Assembly: GCF_004458765.1 (NCBI RefSeq)
Contig: NZ_SPJX01000186.1
Span: 1 to 64,000 of the forward strand
From: Microvirga pakistanensis
GTDB lineage: Bacteria > Pseudomonadota > Alphaproteobacteria > Rhizobiales > Beijerinckiaceae
Direction of reading: 5' to 3'
Length of the DNA: 64,000 nucleotides
The position numbers were made by a program, and so were the translations under genes. The notes beneath the pieces are model-generated. The model was not told where the DNA came from. It was given only the letters and a program-made list of their open reading frames with translations, and did not search any database. Below, one piece after another: positions 26,550 through 35,441 of the stretch; within the stretch, counting starts at the first letter, position 1, and every line of letters starts with the position of its first letter.

Positions 26550-27026
26550 TTAAACGTTGGTCGGACCGTTGCCGCGGCGCTTGGCCATGAAGGCATCGAA
26601 CTCCTCGCGGTCCTTGGCGCGCTTCAGCTCTTCCACGAAGTCACGGAAGGCGCGGGCCTCCTCGTCGAGCTTGCGGCGCTCTTCCTCGAGGCGCTCCAAC
26701 TCGCTGCGGCGGTAGTCGTCGAAGGCCGCATTGCCGGAGCTCGCATAGGCGAAGCCGCCCGCGGCGCGGCGCGACCCGAACAGATCCTCAGACGCGCGGC
26801 CGAGGGTGTCGCGGAAGAAGGCTTTCGCCTCGTCGTATTTGGGATATCCACACATTTTCCACACCAGGTAGGCCAGCGCGAGCGGCCAGGCAAAGATGAA
26901 GCCCAGGATGATGGCGACGATCTCCAGACCGCGTCGGGGTGAGCGCCCGCAGCGGCGGTGAGCGCCGGTATTCCAAGGCCCCGCATGGGGGCCCTGATTC
27001 CAGGCGGTTGAAGCAGAGTCAGACAT
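26550..27026 (-). CDS. DUF2852 membrane-associated protein
   Basis: A 158-residue protein. Residues 1-32 are polar, then one long helix (about 34-56, LEIVAIILGFIFAWPLALAY) is followed by LVWKMCGYPKY. The C-terminal half is a charged coiled coil (ELERLEEERRKLDEEARAFRDFVEELKRAKDR in two stretches) and ends with the DUF2852 signature EEFDAFMAKRR. Restricted to alphaproteobacteria as far as I know; function unknown. A perfect inverted repeat lies 15-39 bp upstream, suggesting control by the adjacent TetR gene, which is read in the same direction. Confidence 0.88.
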   Translation of the reverse strand: MSDSASTAWNQGPHAGPWNTGAHRRCGRSPRRGLEIVAIILGFIFAWPLALAYLVWKMCGYPKYDEAKAFFRDTLGRASEDLFGSRRAAGGFAYASSGNAAFDDYRRSELERLEEERRKLDEEARAFRDFVEELKRAKDREEFDAFMAKRRGNGPTNV

Positions 27027-27040
27027 CGTTGGGTCTCGCT

Positions 27041-27065
27041 ATGTTAATGCTAACAACATTAACAT
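27041..27065. promoter_or_regulatory. candidate TetR-type operator before the DUF2852 gene
   Basis: ATGTTAATG (27041-27049), 7-nt spacer, CATTAACAT (27057-27065): perfect 9-bp arms, AT-rich in a GC-rich setting, 15 bp upstream of the DUF2852 start and downstream of the TetR gene. Confidence 0.6.
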
Positions 27066-27150
27066 GCGTATCGATCTTGGCGCTTTCAAGGGAAGGTCGT
27101 TCGAATTTTCCACGTGAATGGGGCAGGCAGTTGGGCTCGGTCGGGGAGGA

Positions 27151-27831
27151 TCAGCGGCCGGCCGTCTGCGCCTTGCCTTTCAAAGCCCCATGGACCAGGG
27201 CGAGCACGCCCGCACGCAGCAGCTCGTACTTGTCCGGCAGGCCCGGTCCCTTCGGTAGCTGCCCTGCGGCGTCGAGGGTCGCAATGCCATGGGAGAGCGC
27301 CCAGACCTCGATGGCAATGAAGCGGGCGTCGACGCCCTGGAATCCTTCCGGGAAGGTCGTCGAGAGGGCCTGAACCAGATAGTCGAAGGCATTGCCGGCC
27401 GTCCGAGGCCCCTCCGGACCGCTCTTCTCCGAAGCGCCCTTGCCCCAGGGACCGCAATCCGCGCCGTCCACGGGTTTGGCCGAGAACATGGCAGCATAGA
27501 AGCCGGGCTCCTGCTCCGCGAAGGCGAGGTAGGCCTCGCCCATGCGGGTGAAGCGCTCGAGCGCCGTGCCTTCGCTCTGCAGAGCCTTGCCAAGCCGCTT
27601 GGCGAGCTCGTCGAAGCCGCGAAAGGCCACTTCGGCCACCAGCGCCTCGCGGCCGCGGAAATGGCGATACAGGGCCGCCGGGGTGACGCCGACGAGCTTG
27701 GCGGCATCGGCCAGGGTGAAGCCGCCAAGGCCGCGCTCGGCGATGAAGCGCTGCGCTGCCTCGATCAGGGCTTCCTTCAGATTTCCGTGGTGATAGCCCT
27801 GCCGGTCGAATGGGCCGCGCCAGTGCCGCAT
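27151..27831 (-). CDS. TetR/AcrR-family transcriptional regulator
   Basis: 226 residues. The N-terminal HTH has YHHGNLKEALIEAAQRFIAERG and FTLADAAKLVGVTPAALYRHFRGREAL (about 13-65), the strongly conserved TetR recognition helix. The C-terminal ligand domain (AYLAFAEQEPGFYAAMFS) resembles the WHG/TetR_C_33 type. The ligand is unknown. It lies 124 bp upstream of the DUF2852 gene on the same strand, with a palindrome between them as candidate target. It is divergent from hemW. Confidence 0.92.
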   Translation of the reverse strand: MRHWRGPFDRQGYHHGNLKEALIEAAQRFIAERGLGGFTLADAAKLVGVTPAALYRHFRGREALVAEVAFRGFDELAKRLGKALQSEGTALERFTRMGEAYLAFAEQEPGFYAAMFSAKPVDGADCGPWGKGASEKSGPEGPRTAGNAFDYLVQALSTTFPEGFQGVDARFIAIEVWALSHGIATLDAAGQLPKGPGLPDKYELLRAGVLALVHGALKGKAQTAGR

Positions 27832-28057
27832 GATGGGTCCTTTGAACTCTACTGCCGCCGATCCTAAGCCCGGGCCTCGGCAGAGGCTAGGGTGGAAGCC
27901 TCATGAAGGATGAACAACTGCTTCGGCAAGAGGTTCACCAAAGTGTGTGCCTCGTTTCTGTATTCCTGCGAGGCAGAGGCAGGATGGGGTGCGCCGGTAT
28001 CGACCACGCGACAACGCCACCCGTGACGTGAGGGGCAAGAGCTGCCATATACGCCGC

Positions 28058-29218
28058 ATGATCGATCATCCGACGCGCGATGTGGGCTTTGGCGTTTATG
28101 TCCATTGGCCCTTCTGCGCCTCCAAATGCCCCTATTGCGATTTCAACAGCCATGTCCGCCACCAGCCGGTGGATCAGGAGCGGTTCCTGGCGGCCTTCAA
28201 GCGCGAGATCGCCCATACGGCGGCGCGCATTCCTGGACGGACGGTCACCAGCATCTTCTTCGGCGGCGGCACGCCCTCGCTCATGAGGCCGCAGACGGTC
28301 GGCGCGATCCTCGACGCCATCGGCGAAGCCTGGTCCATTGATCCGAAGGCCGAGGTGACGCTGGAGGCCAACCCCACCAGCGTCGAGGCCGAGCGCTTTC
28401 GCGGCTATCGCGGGGCCGGCATCAACCGGGTCTCCCTCGGCGTCCAGGCGCTCAACGATGCCGACCTGAAGCGCCTCGGGCGCATGCATTCCGTCGACGA
28501 GGCCCTGGCCGCCGTGAAGATCGCTGCCTCTATTTTCGAGCGCTATTCCTTCGATCTGATCTATGCCCGCCCCGGGCATACGCCTGAGGCCTGGGCGGCC
28601 GAGCTCGAGCAGGCCATCGGCTATGCCGTGGAGCACCTCTCGCTCTATCAGCTCACGATCGAGCCGGGCACCTGGTTCCAGCGGCTCTACGATGCCGGCA
28701 AGATCACGGTGCCCGACGAGGAGACGGGCCGCGCGCTCTATGACATCACGCAGGAGACCTGCGAGAAGCACGGGCTCCCGGCCTACGAGATCTCGAACCA
28801 CGCCAGGCCCGGCGCGGAGTCGCGGCACAACCTGCTCTACTGGCGCTATGGGGAATATGCAGGCATCGGCCCCGGCGCCCACGGTCGCCTCGTCACCGGC
28901 AATGCGCGGCTGGCCACCTCCACCGAGAAGCATCCCGAGACGTGGTTGGAGCGTGTCGAGCGCGAAGGCCACGGCGTGATCGACGAGGAGGTGCTGACCT
29001 CGGAGGCGGAGGGGGACGAGTTCCTCCTCATGGGGCTTCGCCTGAAGGAAGGCATCGATCCGCGCCGCTACGAGGCCTTCACCGGAAAGCCGCTCAATCA
29101 GCGCGGCCTGCGTATCATGCAGGAGGAGGGGCTCATCCGCCTCGACACCGCACGCCTCGCGGTGACGGAGAAGGGCTTCCCGGTGCTTAATGCTGTGATC
29201 GCCGAACTGGCGGCTTGA
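28058..29218 (+). CDS. hemW: HemW radical-SAM haem chaperone (HemN-like)
   Basis: 386 residues. The radical-SAM cluster motif is CASKCPYC (Cys20, Cys24, Cys27) after VYVHWPFC. It has FFGGGTPS, EANPTSVEAERF and the C-terminal HemN_C-like domain (LLMGLRLKEGIDPRRYEAFTG). The motif is CxxxCxxC without the extra cysteine of true HemN, so it is assigned as HemW, which inserts haem into respiratory proteins, rather than a coproporphyrinogen dehydrogenase. The ATG at 28058 matches the family; the upstream frame to 27947 is rejected. Confidence 0.94.
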   Translation: MIDHPTRDVGFGVYVHWPFCASKCPYCDFNSHVRHQPVDQERFLAAFKREIAHTAARIPGRTVTSIFFGGGTPSLMRPQTVGAILDAIGEAWSIDPKAEVTLEANPTSVEAERFRGYRGAGINRVSLGVQALNDADLKRLGRMHSVDEALAAVKIAASIFERYSFDLIYARPGHTPEAWAAELEQAIGYAVEHLSLYQLTIEPGTWFQRLYDAGKITVPDEETGRALYDITQETCEKHGLPAYEISNHARPGAESRHNLLYWRYGEYAGIGPGAHGRLVTGNARLATSTEKHPETWLERVEREGHGVIDEEVLTSEAEGDEFLLMGLRLKEGIDPRRYEAFTGKPLNQRGLRIMQEEGLIRLDTARLAVTEKGFPVLNAVIAELAA

Positions 29219-29231
29219 ACGTTCAGTGCCA

Positions 29232-29322
29232 CGTCATCACCGGCCGTGTGCCGGTGATTCCGCTTCCGTGAGGCGCCGCGCTTTTCTTCCTCGGGATGGC
29301 CGGGACGAGCCCGGCCATGACG
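29232..29322. repeat. family A intergenic palindromic repeat, copy 3
   Basis: CGTCATCACCGGC ... GCCGGTGAT, then ATGGCCGGG-acga-GCCCGGCCAT closed by GACG. Between convergent hemW and gshB, where it may double as a terminator. Confidence 0.75.
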
Positions 29323-29381
29323 CAGGCGGTATCGCTGAATGATGCCGGCTGCTCCCTGCGCTTCATCCGCGACCACATCTG

Positions 29382-30329
29382 TTATCCGCGCTTCACCTTG
29401 CCCTCGATGGCATCCCACACGCTCACCGCGAGATCCGGGCCGCCGAGGCGCTTGATGGCGCGGATGCCGGTCGGGGCTGTCACGTTGATCTCGGTGAGAT
29501 GGCCGTCGATCACGTCGATCCCGACCAGGATGAGCCCCATGCGCTTGAGATCGGGGCCGATGGTCTCGCAGATCTCGCGCTCGCGCGGCGTGAGATCCGT
29601 GGGTTTCGCCGCACCGCCGCGCACCATGTTGGATCGGATGTCGTTGGCGGCCGGAACGCGGTTGATCGCGCCTGCAGCCTCGCCGTCGATGAGAATGATG
29701 CGCTTGTCGCCCTCCGTGATCCTGGGCAGGAAGCGCTGGATCACCCACGGTTCGCGGAACAGATTGGCGAAGAGGTCGTAGAGCGAGCCGAAATTCGGGT
29801 CCTCGCGGCCGACCTTGAACACGCTGGCGCCGCCATGGCCGTAGAGCGGCTTCATCACCACCTCGCCATGTTCGCGGCGGAACGCCTCGATTTCCGCCCT
29901 GTCGCGGGAGATCAGGGTCGGCGGCATGAGATGCGGAAACTGCGTGACGAAGATCTTTTCGGGCGCGTTGCGCACATGCGCCGGATCGTTCACCACCAGC
30001 GTCTTCGGATGGATGCGCTCCAGGAAATGCGTGGCGGTGATGTAGGCGAGATCGAAGGGCGGGTCCTGGCGCATGAGCACCACGTCGACGGTCGAGAGGT
30101 CGACCCGCTCCTGTGTGCCCAACGTGAAATGGTTCCCCTCTTCGTCCCGCACTTCAATGGGATCCACCATTGCGATCACCTTGCCGTCGCGCAGCGACAG
30201 GCGGTCCGGGGTGTAGTGCAGGATCCGGTGACCTCGCCGTTGCGCTTCGAGCAGCAGAGCAAATCCGGTATCGCCCGCGATCTTGATGCTGTTGATGTGA
30301 TCCATCTGGATCGCAACGGTGAGGGTCAT
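29382..30329 (-). CDS. gshB: glutathione synthetase
   Basis: A 315-residue ATP-grasp ligase joining gamma-glutamylcysteine and glycine, the last step of glutathione synthesis. It begins [20 protein letters not shown]. It has [27 protein letters not shown] (ATP loop), [18 protein letters not shown] and the C-terminal [13 protein letters not shown]. Length is normal. Monocistronic and divergent from the lipid kinase. Glutathione made here would serve the ArsC- and GST-type enzymes in the window. Confidence 0.97.
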   Translation of the reverse strand: MTLTVAIQMDHINSIKIAGDTGFALLLEAQRRGHRILHYTPDRLSLRDGKVIAMVDPIEVRDEEGNHFTLGTQERVDLSTVDVVLMRQDPPFDLAYITATHFLERIHPKTLVVNDPAHVRNAPEKIFVTQFPHLMPPTLISRDRAEIEAFRREHGEVVMKPLYGHGGASVFKVGREDPNFGSLYDLFANLFREPWVIQRFLPRITEGDKRIILIDGEAAGAINRVPAANDIRSNMVRGGAAKPTDLTPREREICETIGPDLKRMGLILVGIDVIDGHLTEINVTAPTGIRAIKRLGGPDLAVSVWDAIEGKVKRG

Positions 30330-30496
30330 GGGGCAAGCCTCCTTGGAGAAGCGGGTTTATTGGCCTGATTCTCGGGGAACGCAACTCTTGTGCGGGCCTG
30401 AATGAACGAAAAAGGCGGAGACGTGTTATCGAATGGCTCCGCTTGAGGATCCTGGATCCCTTGCGGAAAAGCCCAAGCTTCCACATCTGATAGATC

Positions 30497-31366
30497 ATGT
30501 CACGCCGCGCCCTCCTCATCGTCAACGCCAAGAGCCGCAGCGGCGAAGCCCAGACGCAGGCAGCCATCGAAGCCCTCGAGGCGCATGGAATCGAGCCCGT
30601 TCATGTGGAATGCGGCCGGCGTGAGGATCTGTCGCCTCTCATCGTGAAGCATCGGGACGGGGTCGAGTGCGCCGTGGTCGGCGGGGGAGACGGAACCCTG
30701 AACGCGGCGGCTCTCGGCGTCATCGAGGCCGGCCTGCCGCTCGGCATTCTGCCGCTCGGCACGGCCAACGATCTGGCGCGGACGCTCGAGATTCCCTTCG
30801 ATCTGGACAGCGCGGCGCAGGTCATCGCCGACGGGCATACCCGCCGAATCGATCTCGGCCTCGTGAACGGCCAGCCCTTCTTCAACGTGGCGAGCCTGGG
30901 GCTCTCGGCGGAGCTGGCGCAGCAACTGACCCGAGACATCAAACGCCGCTTCGGGCGGCTCGGCTATGCGCTCGTGGCCATGAAGGTTCTGGCGCAGGCC
31001 CAACCCTTTCGCGCGACGATCACGAGCGAATCCGAGTCCGTCCGCGTGCGCACCCTGCAGATCGCGGTGGGGAACGGACGCTTCTATGGCGGGGGGAATG
31101 CCGTGGAGAAGGATGCGGCGATCGACGACCAGCATCTCGATCTCTACAGCCTGGAATTCGAGCGCGCCTGGAAGCTCGCCTTCATGGCGCGTTCGTTCCG
31201 CTCCGGCGAACACGGCGCCTGGAGCGAGGTGCGGGCCATCCGCGCCAGGGAATTCGACATCCGCACGAGGAGGCCGCGGCCCATCAATGCGGATGGCGAG
31301 ATCGTGACCCGGACGCCCGCGCATTTCTCCATCAGGCCCTCGGCCGTCACGGTGTTCGCGCCTTAG
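30497..31366 (+). CDS. YegS/diacylglycerol-kinase family lipid kinase
   Basis: A 289-residue soluble kinase. The nucleotide motif VGGGDGTLNAAA (61-72) and LPLGTANDLARTL (about 96-108) define the DAGK catalytic domain. The second domain has VGNGRFYGGGNAVEKDAAIDD. It likely phosphorylates a membrane lipid (phosphatidylglycerol or diacylglycerol); the exact substrate is unknown. The ATG at 30497 is the first codon of the domain (MSRRALLIVNAKSRSG). Its 3' end overlaps the DUF1127 stop by 4 bp, tail to tail. Confidence 0.92.
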   Translation: MSRRALLIVNAKSRSGEAQTQAAIEALEAHGIEPVHVECGRREDLSPLIVKHRDGVECAVVGGGDGTLNAAALGVIEAGLPLGILPLGTANDLARTLEIPFDLDSAAQVIADGHTRRIDLGLVNGQPFFNVASLGLSAELAQQLTRDIKRRFGRLGYALVAMKVLAQAQPFRATITSESESVRVRTLQIAVGNGRFYGGGNAVEKDAAIDDQHLDLYSLEFERAWKLAFMARSFRSGEHGAWSEVRAIRAREFDIRTRRPRPINADGEIVTRTPAHFSIRPSAVTVFAP

Positions 31367-31578
31367 CGATTACGTCCGTGACGGATGGCATCCTCGAAAT
31401 TGCCGGGCCCGAGGCCGATATCCTGAAGCAAGGCATCGTCCAGAGCCGCCACTTCCCGCAGGGCGCGGCGGATGCGGATTTCACGCATCACGGCGGAGAA
31501 CAGGTTCCTCAGGCCGGAAGCGGGCGCCGTCGAGGTCTCGCAATAGGCTTCCGTGCAGGTGCTTGAGAAGTTCGACAT
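31363..31578 (-). CDS. DUF1127 small protein
   Basis: A 71-residue protein. The C-terminal 45 residues carry the DUF1127 pattern: RIRRALREVAALDDALLQDI, then GLGPGNFEDAIRHG, a short Arg-rich helix plus LxDIG motif. Longer DUF1127 proteins act in RNA turnover and phosphate/nitrogen adaptation in other alphaproteobacteria (established in Agrobacterium and Rhodobacter); the role here is inferred. The ATG at 31578 has GGAGAG; an ATG at 31590 is an alternative. Divergent from a LysR gene, which may regulate it. Confidence 0.88.
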   Translation of the reverse strand: MSNFSSTCTEAYCETSTAPASGLRNLFSAVMREIRIRRALREVAALDDALLQDIGLGPGNFEDAIRHGRNR

Positions 31579-31637
31579 GACACTCTCCATGAGGTGATGA
31601 GAAGAGTATGGTCCCGGCCCTTGCATAAGTGAAACGA

Positions 31638-31663
31638 ATGTTCATTATATGTAAGATAAACAT
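31638..31663. promoter_or_regulatory. candidate LysR operator between DUF1127 and LysR genes
   Basis: ATGTTCAT (31638-31645), 10-bp spacer, ATAAACAT (31656-31663). One mismatch between arms, AT-rich, 19 bp before the LysR start and about 60 bp before the DUF1127 start. Confidence 0.45.
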
Positions 31664-31681
31664 CCATTATGGAGGTGAGCC

Positions 31682-32554
31682 ATGCCCCACAACCTCGACG
31701 TCAGCCTTCTAAGGGCCTTCGTGGCGGTGGTGGACACGGGCGGCATGACGGCCGCCTCCGGTGTCCTCAACCTGACCCAGGCGGCCGTGAGCCAGCAGAT
31801 CAAGCGGCTTGAGGAGACCCTGGGCGAAGAGCTGATCACGCGCGACAGGCGCGGCGTGACCCTGACGCGGGCGGGCGAGCGGCTGTTCGGGCGGGCGAAA
31901 CGCCTGCTCGCCATGAACGACGAGATCTGGACCGAGATGACGACGCCCGAGTTCGAAGGTGAAATCCGGCTCGGCATTCCCAGCGACATCATCACCACCT
32001 ACCTGCCCACCTTCCTGAAGGGCTTCGCGCGCAATTATCCGCGCGTGCAGATCACGCTTCACAGCGGATCGAGCGCCGAGCTTCGCGGAAAGCTCGCGGC
32101 CGGGAAGGTGGACGTGGTGATGGCGACCGAACTTCTGTGCGACGCGGACGGTGAAAACCTCGTGATGGACCGTCTCGTCTGGGTCGGCGCGCGTGGAGGC
32201 GAGGCGGCCTGGAAGCGGCCGCTGCCGGTGTCCATCGGCTGTTCCGATTGCGCGTTCCGCGCTCCGATCCGCGAGGCCCTCCAGAAGGCCGGGATCGAGT
32301 GGCGGCAGGTTTTCGATTCCACCAACACCTCGGCGCAGGTGGCGACCGTTGCCGCCGATACCGCCGTGATGGCCTGGATGGCATCCACCGTGCCGGCCAA
32401 CCTGGAAGTGCTGGGTCCGGAGACGGGCCTGCCGCTGCTTCCCCCCTTCATGGTCAATCTCTACCTGCCGAAGGGGGGCGGCAATCACATTGTGCAGGAG
32501 ATGGCCCGCATGATCCGCGATGCGGTGAGGGATCCGCGCAAGCTGGCGGCTTAG
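31682..32554 (+). CDS. LysR-family transcriptional regulator
   Basis: 290 residues. The N-terminal HTH is LDVSLLRAFVAVVDTGGMTAASGVLNLTQAAVSQQIKRLEETLG split over residues 4-48. A type-2 periplasmic-binding effector domain follows (about 92-285). The GSSAELRGKLAAGKVDVVMATE segment is typical of LysR effector domains. The effector is unknown. The ATG at 31682 follows GGAGGTGAGCC. Divergent from the DUF1127 gene, the usual layout of a LysR regulator and its target. A family B repeat follows the stop. Confidence 0.93.
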   Translation: MPHNLDVSLLRAFVAVVDTGGMTAASGVLNLTQAAVSQQIKRLEETLGEELITRDRRGVTLTRAGERLFGRAKRLLAMNDEIWTEMTTPEFEGEIRLGIPSDIITTYLPTFLKGFARNYPRVQITLHSGSSAELRGKLAAGKVDVVMATELLCDADGENLVMDRLVWVGARGGEAAWKRPLPVSIGCSDCAFRAPIREALQKAGIEWRQVFDSTNTSAQVATVAADTAVMAWMASTVPANLEVLGPETGLPLLPPFMVNLYLPKGGGNHIVQEMARMIRDAVRDPRKLAA

Positions 32555-32605
32555 AGCATCGGACGTGAAAAGGGGACTCCACTTTTGGGGTTCAATCCGA
32601 TGCTC
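32554..32605. repeat. family B intergenic repeat, copy 1
   Basis: GAGCATCGGA (32554-32563) ... TCCGATGCTC (32596-32605) enclose AAAAGGGGACTCCACTTTT. A long imperfect hairpin beginning at the LysR stop codon. It is a likely terminator as well as a dispersed repeat. Confidence 0.75.
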
Positions 32606-32661
32606 CACCTTTGGAGAGCGCAGCGCGCAGCTCTCATGCCGTCACACGGAACGTGTGACCT

Positions 32662-33039
32662 TCAGATCATCTCCAGTTCGAACGCCGAGACGAGGTGTTG
32701 CGGGAGGCAGCGCGGTGCGATGAACACCGCGTCCGCGCGCCATGTCTTTCCCTGCGCCCGCGGATGGCGCGCCAGCCAGGCCCGCGCGGCGCGGGAGAAG
32801 CGCCGACGCTTCATGGCGGTGATGGCGGACAGCGCGTCGTCCATCGCTCCGCGCGCCTTCACCTCGACGAAGGCGATGGTGTCGCCGCGCGTGACGATGA
32901 GATCGATCTCGCCGCCCGCGGCGGCATAGCGGCGCGCGAGTGGGCGATAGCCTTTCGCGAGGAGGAACAGAAGGGCGATCCATTCCGCGCGATGGCCGCG
33001 CAGGAACGTGACGCGCCGGCGCTCGAGAGCCGTCCTCAT
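32662..33039 (-). CDS. YraN/UPF0102 family putative endonuclease
   Basis: A 125-residue PD-(D/E)xK-fold protein. [23 protein letters not shown] contains the catalytic set Glu44, Asp46 and Glu59-Val-Lys61. YraN is predicted to act on Holliday junctions or flap DNA, but no activity is firmly established. The ATG at 33039 overlaps the rsmI stop by 4 bp (ATGA), as in many proteobacteria. Confidence 0.92.
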   Translation of the reverse strand: MRTALERRRVTFLRGHRAEWIALLFLLAKGYRPLARRYAAAGGEIDLIVTRGDTIAFVEVKARGAMDDALSAITAMKRRRFSRAARAWLARHPRAQGKTWRADAVFIAPRCLPQHLVSAFELEMI

Positions 33040-33974
33040 GCGTCTCTTTTCGCGAGTTCGAGCGCGCGGGCATAAACCTCGCGCTTCGGCAGGCCGAGTT
33101 CCGCCGCAACCAGCGCGGCCGCATCCTTGATGGAATGATTCCTGAGCGCCGCTTCGAGCCTGCCGTCGAGCGCGGCGTCGGCTTCCGCCGCGTGCATCTC
33201 CTTCGTGGCCTCGCCGATCAGCACCACGATCTCGCCTTTCGGCGGGCCTTCTTCCGCGAATTGCGCCGCGAGTTCCGGCAGGGTCCCGCGCCGGATCGTT
33301 TCGAACATCTTGGTGAGCTCGCGCGCAACCACGGCCTGCCGCTCGCCGAGAACGGCCGCGGCGTCCGCCAGCATCTCGGGAAGGCGATGCGGACCTTCGA
33401 AGAGCATCAATGTGCCGGGGATCGCGGCGATCTCGGTGAGCCGCGCGCGCCGTGCCGCGCTCTTCGGAGGCAGGAAGCCCTCGAAGAAGAAGCGGTCGGT
33501 CGGCAGCCCCGAGGCCACGAGAGCCGTGAGCACCGCCGAGGGTCCGGGAATGGGCGTGACCGGCAAACCCTCCTCGATGGCCGCCTGAACGAGCTTGTAG
33601 CCGGGGTCCGAGACGAGCGGGGTGCCGGCATCCGACACCAGAGCCAGGGCCTGGCCTTCGCGGATCCGATGAACCATCCGCTCGCGCACGGCATCGTTGG
33701 AATGCTCGTGGTAGGCCACCAGCGGCGTGGTGATGCCGTAATGGGCGAGCAGCGTCTTGGTCACCCGCGTGTCCTCGGCCAGGATCGCATCCGCCGCCGC
33801 CAGCACGTTCAGGGCCCGGAAGGAAACGTCCTGCAAGTTGCCGATAGGCGTCGCGACCACGTAGAGGCCTGCCGTCAGGGGTTTGGCTTCTGCGGCCAAC
33901 CCGAAGGCCGTGAAGGTGGCGGTCCGCTCTGCCGGCTCGCGCCGTTTGGTCCGGTTGTCGATTCTCTGTGTCAT
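33036..33974 (-). CDS. rsmI: 16S rRNA (cytidine(1402)-2'-O)-methyltransferase RsmI
   Basis: A 312-residue SAM-dependent methyltransferase of the tetrapyrrole-methylase fold. It has [45 protein letters not shown] and [11 protein letters not shown]. It 2'-O-methylates C1402 in the ribosomal P site. The N-terminal 35 residues are basic and variable. Overlaps yraN by 4 bp. Divergent from the LpoA-like lipoprotein, a conserved proteobacterial arrangement (yraM-rsmI-yraN). Confidence 0.96.
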   Translation of the reverse strand: MTQRIDNRTKRREPAERTATFTAFGLAAEAKPLTAGLYVVATPIGNLQDVSFRALNVLAAADAILAEDTRVTKTLLAHYGITTPLVAYHEHSNDAVRERMVHRIREGQALALVSDAGTPLVSDPGYKLVQAAIEEGLPVTPIPGPSAVLTALVASGLPTDRFFFEGFLPPKSAARRARLTEIAAIPGTLMLFEGPHRLPEMLADAAAVLGERQAVVARELTKMFETIRRGTLPELAAQFAEEGPPKGEIVVLIGEATKEMHAAEADAALDGRLEAALRNHSIKDAAALVAAELGLPKREVYARALELAKRDA

Positions 33975-34115
33975 TGCCGTTCATTCTCGCATGAACGCCC
34001 TGCGGGGCGGAAGCAGCCTCGTTCTGCCGAAACAGGGGTCTTGAGAACAATGTTTACCTTTTACGGCCAAGGTTGACTCCAGATCCGATGAGCTGTTTCC
34101 AAGAAGGGGGCGGAG

Positions 34116-35432
34116 ATGGCATCGCATGTCAGGGGCGGGGCGAGGAGTCCAGTCGCTCGGGTGGCACTGGCCTTGCTGCTGACGGGCACGCTGGCGCTGC
34201 AAGGATGCATGGGGTCTCCCCGCCGGGCGCACAAGCCGAGCAGGCCCGCGCAGAAATCCGCTTCCCATGAGCCCGCCTCTCGTGCCGATATCCCTCCTGA
34301 GCACGCCTCGACCGGTCAGCTGCCGGGCACTCCCGGACGGGATTTCGCTCCTGGGAGCCCCCATACGCCGATCGGCAGCAGCACCATCGGCAACGGTCCC
34401 GTGAAAGTCGCGCTGATCCTGCCGCTGTCCGGTTCCGCGCAAGGAGCCATGGTGGCGCAGAGCATGCGCAACGCCGCCGAGCTGGCGATCAGCGAATTCC
34501 AGGCTGCGGACCTCACCGTTCTCGTGAAGGACGATCGCGGTACGCCGGAGGGCGCTCGGGAGGCCACCGATCAGGCCCTTGCACAAGGCGCTGAACTCAT
34601 CCTCGGTCCGCTTTTCGCCGGTTCGGTCCAGGCGGCGGGGCAGGCGGCTCAGCAGGCGGGCAAGCCCCTCATCGGCTTTTCCTCCGACAGGGCCGCCGCT
34701 ACGCAAGGCGTCTATCTCCTGAGCTTCATGGTCCAGGTGGAGGTCGACCGCATCATCGCGTATGCCGCCTCGCAGAACCGCCGCTCCGTCGCGGCCCTGA
34801 TTCCCGCCACGGCCTATGGTGCCGTGGCGGAGGCGCAGCTGCGGGAAGCGGCTGCCGAAAACCGCATGCGCATCGTCGCCATCGAACGCTATCCGGCCGG
34901 GCAGCCGCAGAGCGCCGTGCAGCGCCTGGGCACCGTCATCGGGGGAGCATCGCCACAGGCCGATGCCCTGTTCATCCCCGACAATGGCGACGGCCTGCCT
35001 GCGGTCGCGCAGGCGCTGCAGACCGTCCGCTTCGATCCGCAGAGGGTGAAGCCGCTCGGGACCGGGGTGTGGGACGAGGCACGGGTGTTCGGGCTGCCGG
35101 CGCTCCAGGGCGGCTGGTTCGCGGCGCCGGACAAGCGTGGCTTCATGGATTTCGCCGCCCGCTACCGGGCGCGCTTCGGCAGCGAGCCGGTCCGCCTCGC
35201 GACCCTGTCCTACGATGCGGTGACGCTGGCGGCGGCGCTCGCCCGCATGCAGGGACCGCAGGCCTACAATGCCAGCGTTCTCACGAGCGGAGCGGGCTTC
35301 GCCGGGGCCGATGGCGTGTTTCGGTTCAACCCCAACGGCACCAACGACCGCGCCCTGACCGTTCAGGAGGTGCGGGGCGGTACGGCTGCCCTCATCAGCA
35401 CCGCGCCGCGCACCTTGATGGCGGGCTACTGA
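34116..35432 (+). CDS. LpoA-like lipoprotein (penicillin-binding protein activator, YraM)
   Basis: 438 residues. A lipoprotein signal ends in LALQGC (Cys31), then a Pro/Ser-rich linker (35-95) and a periplasmic-binding-like domain: VKVALILPLSGSAQGAMVAQ, then AELILGPLFAGSVQAAG. This is the C-terminal domain of LpoA, which activates PBP1A in gamma-proteobacteria. The alphaproteobacterial form lacks the TPR half. Function is inferred from fold plus the rsmI-yraN neighbourhood. The ATG at 34116 is the longest; AGGGGGCGGAG-like purines lie upstream. Confidence 0.87.
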   Translation: MASHVRGGARSPVARVALALLLTGTLALQGCMGSPRRAHKPSRPAQKSASHEPASRADIPPEHASTGQLPGTPGRDFAPGSPHTPIGSSTIGNGPVKVALILPLSGSAQGAMVAQSMRNAAELAISEFQAADLTVLVKDDRGTPEGAREATDQALAQGAELILGPLFAGSVQAAGQAAQQAGKPLIGFSSDRAAATQGVYLLSFMVQVEVDRIIAYAASQNRRSVAALIPATAYGAVAEAQLREAAAENRMRIVAIERYPAGQPQSAVQRLGTVIGGASPQADALFIPDNGDGLPAVAQALQTVRFDPQRVKPLGTGVWDEARVFGLPALQGGWFAAPDKRGFMDFAARYRARFGSEPVRLATLSYDAVTLAAALARMQGPQAYNASVLTSGAGFAGADGVFRFNPNGTNDRALTVQEVRGGTAALISTAPRTLMAGY

Positions 35433-35441
35433 CCGCAAGGT

